Below, piece after piece: positions 59,925 through 64,000 of a stretch of DNA of 64,000 nucleotides (the first letter of the stretch is position 1; each line of letters begins with the position of its first letter). The notes under the pieces are model-generated. The model made no database searches. It had not been told where the DNA came from and saw only the letters and a list, made by a program, of their open reading frames with translations. The DNA comes from Psychrobacter piscatorii (GTDB lineage: Bacteria > Pseudomonadota > Gammaproteobacteria > Pseudomonadales > Moraxellaceae): the NCBI RefSeq assembly GCF_001444505.1, contig NZ_LNDJ01000052.1:62001-126000 (forward strand), in the 5' to 3' direction. The position numbers were made by a program, and so were the translations under genes.

Positions 59925-60569
59925 ATGGCCCTGCGTCCTTTATCCAAAATCGATCAGCTATTGCTTGGGGTCGACAAAGCATTACGAGCTGTCGTGCCAA
60001 ACTCAAACCCCAGTACGCGCCCATTGCCAGTGAGTAGTGACGAGATTCCTGAACTGACCATCACAGAGGCGCGCCATGTCGCAGGGCTGATGCGTATCAA
60101 TCATACCGGTGAAGTGTGCGCGCAAGGTCTCTACCATGGACAAGCATTTGCTGCCAAAGACAGTGGCGTCAAGCAAGCCATGCAAAACTCTGCTGAAGAA
60201 GAAGTCGATCATCTGGTCTGGTGCGAGACGCGCTTAAATGAGCTGGGTAGCCATGCGAGTGTGTTTACCCCGCTTTGGTATGGGATGTCTTTTGGCCTAG
60301 GTGCAGTCGCAGGCGCCATCTCAAATGAGTTTAGTTTGGGGTTTGTCGCGGAGACAGAAGCACAAGTTAGCGAGCACCTGCAAGATCATATCAATCAACT
60401 ACCCAAACATGATCAACGCTCAAGAGAAATACTGGCACAAATGGATATCGAAGAGCAACATCATCGCGAGCTAGCACTGGCAAGTGGCGGCGCTGCGTTG
60501 TCACCACCTGTACGTCAGACGATGCGCTGGATGGCCAACCGTATGAAGGCGACCGCTTATCATTTATAG
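59925..60569 (+). CDS. coq7: Demethoxyubiquinone hydroxylase (Coq7/UbiF-type)
   Basis: Di-iron monooxygenase (2-polyprenyl-3-methyl-6-methoxy-1,4-benzoquinone) of ubiquinone synthesis. 214 aa. The ligands lie in HTGEVCAQGLYHGQ, AEEEVDHLVW, AETEAQVSEHL and IEEQHHRELAL, i.e. the expected Glu/ExxH pairs. AGGAG 6 bases before ATG. Coq7 replaces flavin-dependent UbiF in pseudomonads and moraxellae. Confidence 0.95.
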   Translation: MALRPLSKIDQLLLGVDKALRAVVPNSNPSTRPLPVSSDEIPELTITEARHVAGLMRINHTGEVCAQGLYHGQAFAAKDSGVKQAMQNSAEEEVDHLVWCETRLNELGSHASVFTPLWYGMSFGLGAVAGAISNEFSLGFVAETEAQVSEHLQDHINQLPKHDQRSREILAQMDIEEQHHRELALASGGAALSPPVRQTMRWMANRMKATAYHL

Positions 60570-60774
60570 AGGTAAATATAGTAAATTCGTCGATGGCATA
60601 GCTGGTCTAACTAACGCTGCTAGATTTGCTCAACGCTAGCGATTAACAATCCTACCACAGATAGCGCAAAGCTTAATTTGCTAGGGTATTAAAAATTTGT
60701 ACGATTTTGCAGCAAACATATATCCTGATTATCAGCCGATCAATGAATAACGACTAAATAAGGTAATGATTTTT

Positions 60775-61953
60775 ATGAAAGCAACTCTCTCTAATAGCGC
60801 GTCTTCCAAGTCGCCAAAGCTTGCAACCTTGACCGCGCTTACAGCCGCCTGTGCAATGATGCTTTCTGCGCCTGTGAATGCTGCAGAAGCTGACACTGCT
60901 GCTACATCAGCACCTGCTGTACCGAGCGCTATAGATTCCAGTAAACGCGTGATTCGTCTAGCAAGGCCAGGTGCAACGACCAGCACAGCTCAAAGCACAA
61001 CAGATGCTACGCCTGCTAATAGCGCTCAGTCAGTTAATACTCAGCCAATGATGCCGTCAAGCAACACTCAGCCTAACCGTACGCCTTTGAGCACGGCACA
61101 GGCAGCGCAGATGATGCAATCAAACAGTACTCAACCAAATCGTGTACCTGTCAGCGCCGCTCAGCTACCAGCATCGCAAATGATGAATCCAGCTAACGCC
61201 CCTGTAATCAGCGGTACCACTCGCGTCTATGAGCCAGGCCCGATGACTGCGACTGGTATTGATCTGCGCAGTGGTCAGCTCTCAAATATTCCAACGCCAC
61301 AAGTACAGCTTTCAGATGTGAGCTTTATCAAAACCGTCTTGATCCCACAACAAAAAGGCCTAGGTACTGATAAACTTGACGTCAGCTTGCTTGATGATTT
61401 CATCGCAGACGTCTCACCGAATGCTCGTCACTATCCACCAAACTTCCCTAACCGCACTCAGCGCCATTATACTCGCGAAAAAATCAAAGTATTGGCTGAT
61501 TGGATCGAGCCTTATGCCAAATCACCAAATGCGTCTTACGATGTATTGATTCGCGCAGCCAAGCTCAATGGTATGGGTCGTAATCTAGACTTGGGCTCAG
61601 ACTATACAGTACGCGGCGGGCAGTATGTTGATCGTGCGCTCAAAATCCAGCCAGATAGCGGTGAAGCCAACTTTTTGTATGGCATGATGCTATCAGAAGG
61701 TGGCGGGTTTAAAGAAGGTCAAAAATATCTAGACCGCGCCGTATCGCTAGGTTATACCGAAGCAGAGCAAAGCTTGGCACAGTCAGATCTACTCAGTGAT
61801 CGCCGTGCCAGCGCCCTAGAGCGCCTACGTCGTCTTGAAGAAAAATACCCTAACAACACCGTGATTCCTCAACAAATCAAACTGGTGGAAGATGGCAAAT
61901 TCTACATTTGGGACATCCCTGCACCAGATATCAATGTCAAACCAGGTGCCTAA
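60775..61953 (+). CDS. Secreted Asn/Gln-rich repeat protein with TPR-like C-terminus
   Basis: About 392 aa from ATG 60775 (ATG 60766 is also possible; an AAGG lies between). A signal peptide (cleavage near VNAAEA) precedes a linker of 150 residues with an imperfect repeat (STQPNR.P.S.AQ, at about 61060-61150). A conserved C-terminal half (about 200-390) contains NARHYPPNFPNRTQRHYTREK, IRAAKLNGMGRNLDLGSDYT, and then a helix pair (YGMMLSEGGGFKEGQKYLDRA) resembling a TPR/Sel1 unit. I do not recognise the family by name; periplasmic or outer-membrane location likely. Confidence 0.75.
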   Translation: MKATLSNSASSKSPKLATLTALTAACAMMLSAPVNAAEADTAATSAPAVPSAIDSSKRVIRLARPGATTSTAQSTTDATPANSAQSVNTQPMMPSSNTQPNRTPLSTAQAAQMMQSNSTQPNRVPVSAAQLPASQMMNPANAPVISGTTRVYEPGPMTATGIDLRSGQLSNIPTPQVQLSDVSFIKTVLIPQQKGLGTDKLDVSLLDDFIADVSPNARHYPPNFPNRTQRHYTREKIKVLADWIEPYAKSPNASYDVLIRAAKLNGMGRNLDLGSDYTVRGGQYVDRALKIQPDSGEANFLYGMMLSEGGGFKEGQKYLDRAVSLGYTEAEQSLAQSDLLSDRRASALERLRRLEEKYPNNTVIPQQIKLVEDGKFYIWDIPAPDINVKPGA

Positions 61954-62012
61954 ATTGGCACTGTTTGTCTATACTAAAGATAAACAAATAATTTTGTAGC
62001 CTTAGAATACTT

Positions 62013-62054
62013 AGCGCCTTTGTTTTTATGAATATAAAGCAAAGGCGCTTTTTT
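62013..62054 (+). terminator. Terminator after the repeat protein gene
   Basis: AGCGCCTTTG/CAAAGGCGCT perfect 10-bp stem with a 17-base AT-rich loop, then TTTTTT. The rest of 61954-62339 is AT-rich; no gene seen. Confidence 0.85.
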
Positions 62055-62339
62055 GTGTCTGGCTTTTTTGTGCCTAATAGAAACCTGCCTGCACAGAGCC
62101 TCATCTTTTTCTACTTTACCTCTTTTTTCTTTGTCTAAATAAATGCCCTTTTTAACCAAAAATTTAAGTGTATCTCAAAACAATAACCATCACTTGAAAA
62201 AGTCATTCGATATATAGCGCTTGGTTATAACCTTTCAAATAAAATAGTCTAATATCAAAAGTTACGCTAAACTCTACTATAACCAAAAGTACTTCCATTG
62301 CTGATTTTCTCATAACTACTTTTTTTACCGGACTGACTT

Positions 62340-64000
62340 ATGACTTCTGCTAGCCCTAGCAAAAACACGGTAACGCAAGCCAATAAAAAAATGCTGCCTA
62401 TCGCCTCAGTCGCATTATTGACAGCGGCAATGCTGCTACCAGCCTGTAGTGTCGTCTCGGTGGAAAAACAAGCATCGGCCAAGACCATCTCAGCACAGCG
62501 CGGTAATATCGTCACTGACAATCAACTAAGCAGCGATACGGCATCTGCCTTGCTATCAGCAGGTCTTAACGAGCAAGCTTGTATGCAGCAGTTCGACTTG
62601 TGCTTGACTCAGCTCACGGACAGTATTTTGAATAAACACTATCGACCTGCACTGGCGATTTTTGCAGAACTGCACTACGCAAAAGCGCGCCAGCTTGCTG
62701 ATTCACAAAACTGCCGCAATGCACTTGCCCGTCCACCACTTGACCCATACTATGCCAATGCGCCTTTGAGCGACGATGATGCCAAAACGCAGCAAGAAGA
62801 GACCGACCTTTGCTTAAACAACTATCAGGATAGACTGTTTGATGCGGTTAAATATAGCTATACCTATTTGTTTTATGACAGTCTGACTCATGATTTTGAG
62901 GGTGCTGATGAAAGCTATAGTAGTGCTCACACACAAACCCGCATCCCAACTGACAACGATATTCAGACCCAAGATATCTACAACGCTGCCAGCAATGATG
63001 TCATCACGCAGCTTTATCGATCGACCGAAAACTCAGATAAACTGATGAATGGCACAAAAGTAGAATACTTAACCATCCCTTCTACCAAGCGCGATAGTAA
63101 CGACCAAGCAGCGATTGCCAACCGAGCCCCGCTAAAAGGTAAAGCGATCGACCAAGTCAAAGTCATGAAAGTACAAGTAGATGATTATGACCTCGGCATC
63201 TATTTGCCCAATGAAAACAACTATTTGCAAAATGCTCATAAGCAAGACTCTGCGCTTGCTGACTTAGTTTCTACTTACGAGCTACGTCTCTCTGGGCTGA
63301 ACTCTGTTAGCAAACGTCCCGGTTTAGGTATCAGCTTAGTTGCCTCTCTCGATGATCGCTATACCACCACGATTCGCCAATTATTATCATCATCACTATC
63401 GGGTCGCTTCGCCAATGAAAGTGACAATACAAAGGATAGCGAGCCAAGCTCACGCATTTATCCTACTGGTCATCTACTGCTGACTGGTTTGATCAAACCA
63501 AGTGGTGATAGCGTACTGGACGTGCTGAGCAGTCGCCAGCTCGATATCCATCTATACAATCCATATCAAACTGAAACCGTCAATATTCTTAACGATAACT
63601 ATCCATTAGCAGCCAATTTCTCAGCAGGTTATGGAATGTGGCTGGCAGAAAACCAGTTGGATAGTGTGGGTTATTTGAACCTCATCACGCGCCAGCTAGA
63701 TGCTCGTCTACCCAAACTGTTTATGCTCGAACCTTATGACCCTGACAAGCGTGTCATCATTATGCTACATGGTTTGGCCTCTAGCCCAGCCACGTGGGTC
63801 AATCTCACCAACGATATTCTCAATGATGATAAGCTGCGCGACAATTACCAGGTTTGGCAAATATTTTATCCAACCAATTTGCCTATTTTAGAAAATCGCT
63901 ATCAGATTCAGCAATTAATCAACACAACTTACGAGCAAACAGACCCAACGGGACAAAATCGCGCCAGCAAAAATAGCGTGATTGTCAGCCACAGTATGGG
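62340..64000 (+). CDS. Lipoprotein alpha/beta hydrolase, 5' part (runs off the window)
   Basis: Open frame of 553 codons with no stop before the window end. Residues 1-36 form a lipoprotein signal peptide with lipobox LPAC (Cys at about 36). A long N-terminal region with no domain I recognise covers about 40-470. The hydrolase fold begins with VIIMLHGLASSPATWVNLT (about 477-496), and the frame ends in VSHSMG, where the nucleophile elbow is GxSxG in most relatives; the catalytic acid and His are beyond the edge. It is a predicted outer-membrane or surface esterase/lipase. The start is chosen for its signal peptide; no strong ribosome-binding site is seen. Confidence 0.8.
   Translation, partial: MTSASPSKNTVTQANKKMLPIASVALLTAAMLLPACSVVSVEKQASAKTISAQRGNIVTDNQLSSDTASALLSAGLNEQACMQQFDLCLTQLTDSILNKHYRPALAIFAELHYAKARQLADSQNCRNALARPPLDPYYANAPLSDDDAKTQQEETDLCLNNYQDRLFDAVKYSYTYLFYDSLTHDFEGADESYSSAHTQTRIPTDNDIQTQDIYNAASNDVITQLYRSTENSDKLMNGTKVEYLTIPSTKRDSNDQAAIANRAPLKGKAIDQVKVMKVQVDDYDLGIYLPNENNYLQNAHKQDSALADLVSTYELRLSGLNSVSKRPGLGISLVASLDDRYTTTIRQLLSSSLSGRFANESDNTKDSEPSSRIYPTGHLLLTGLIKPSGDSVLDVLSSRQLDIHLYNPYQTETVNILNDNYPLAANFSAGYGMWLAENQLDSVGYLNLITRQLDARLPKLFMLEPYDPDKRVIIMLHGLASSPATWVNLTNDILNDDKLRDNYQVWQIFYPTNLPILENRYQIQQLINTTYEQTDPTGQNRASKNSVIVSHSM

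Noticed and set aside
62267-62521. 84-codon minus-strand frame across the lipoprotein hydrolase start
   Set aside because: Antisense to a clear lipoprotein signal peptide; no ribosome-binding site or homology.
63700-63891. 63-codon plus-strand frame near the window end
   Set aside because: Out of frame inside the long hydrolase gene, whose HGLASSPATW motif confirms the real frame.

Overview
The window looks like ordinary chromosomal core genome of a Moraxellaceae gammaproteobacterium, most likely Psychrobacter. This rests on the gene set and order (prmA–zinc ribbon–fis–purH, the isc cluster, rpsA–ihfB–lapA–pyrF), the AT-rich intergenic DNA, an extra-long GAPDH, and familiar protein sequences; no 16S or database search was possible. 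I see no rRNA, tRNA, transposase, phage gene, CRISPR array, plasmid function or defence island.

Layout. 1-7.2 kb (+): the 3' part of penicillin-binding protein 1B, a TPR lipoprotein, prmA, an MJ0042/DUF3426 membrane protein, fis and purH. 7.3-9.9 kb (-): hupB then ppiD. 10.3-11 kb (+): a membrane-anchored UbiJ/SCP2-like protein. 11.3-17.6 kb (+): the Fe-S cluster assembly locus iscR-iscS-iscU-iscA-hscB-hscA-fdx, behind a promoter overlapped by an IscR-type site, with hairpins in two gaps. 17.7-25.3 kb (-): a six-TM class III nucleotide cyclase, a HIT protein, mfd, rraA and an NAD(P)-binding protein. 25.5-26.1 kb (+): rpsT with a GTG start. 26.1-34.2 kb (-): a histidine phosphatase, a metallophosphoesterase, pyrF, lapA, ihfB, rpsA, cmk, tadA and ung. 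34.4-48.8 kb (-): clpA and clpS, a coiled-coil membrane protein, argC, hemE, proB, obgE, a long-form GAPDH, a lipocalin with a large N-terminal extension, and a Nudix-ThiE fusion. 49.0-49.4 kb (+): a 54-residue hemP behind a Fur box. 49.4-58 kb (-): tamA and tamB. 58.4-64 kb (+): an LplT-like MFS transporter, coq7, an Asn/Gln-rich secreted repeat protein and the 5' part of a lipoprotein alpha/beta hydrolase that runs off the end.

Functional themes. Most genes are housekeeping: envelope biogenesis (PBP1B, PpiD, LapA, TamA/B, LplT-like), Fe-S and iron/heme control (isc, hemP, hemE), translation (S1, S20, PrmA, TadA), nucleoid proteins (HU, IHF, Fis), proteolysis (ClpA/S) and repair (Mfd, Ung). 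Regulation visible in the DNA includes IscR and Fur sites, a leader hairpin before rpsA, hairpins in the isc messenger and a sigma-32-like promoter before clpA.

I found no clearly new multi-gene system. The most interesting items are lineage-specific protein architectures: TamA with a large N-terminal extension and an insertion within POTRA 3, a His-rich Fis tail, an acidic ClpA insertion, the extended lipocalin and the membrane-anchored UbiJ-like protein. A solitary Fur-boxed hemP and the RNA structures follow.
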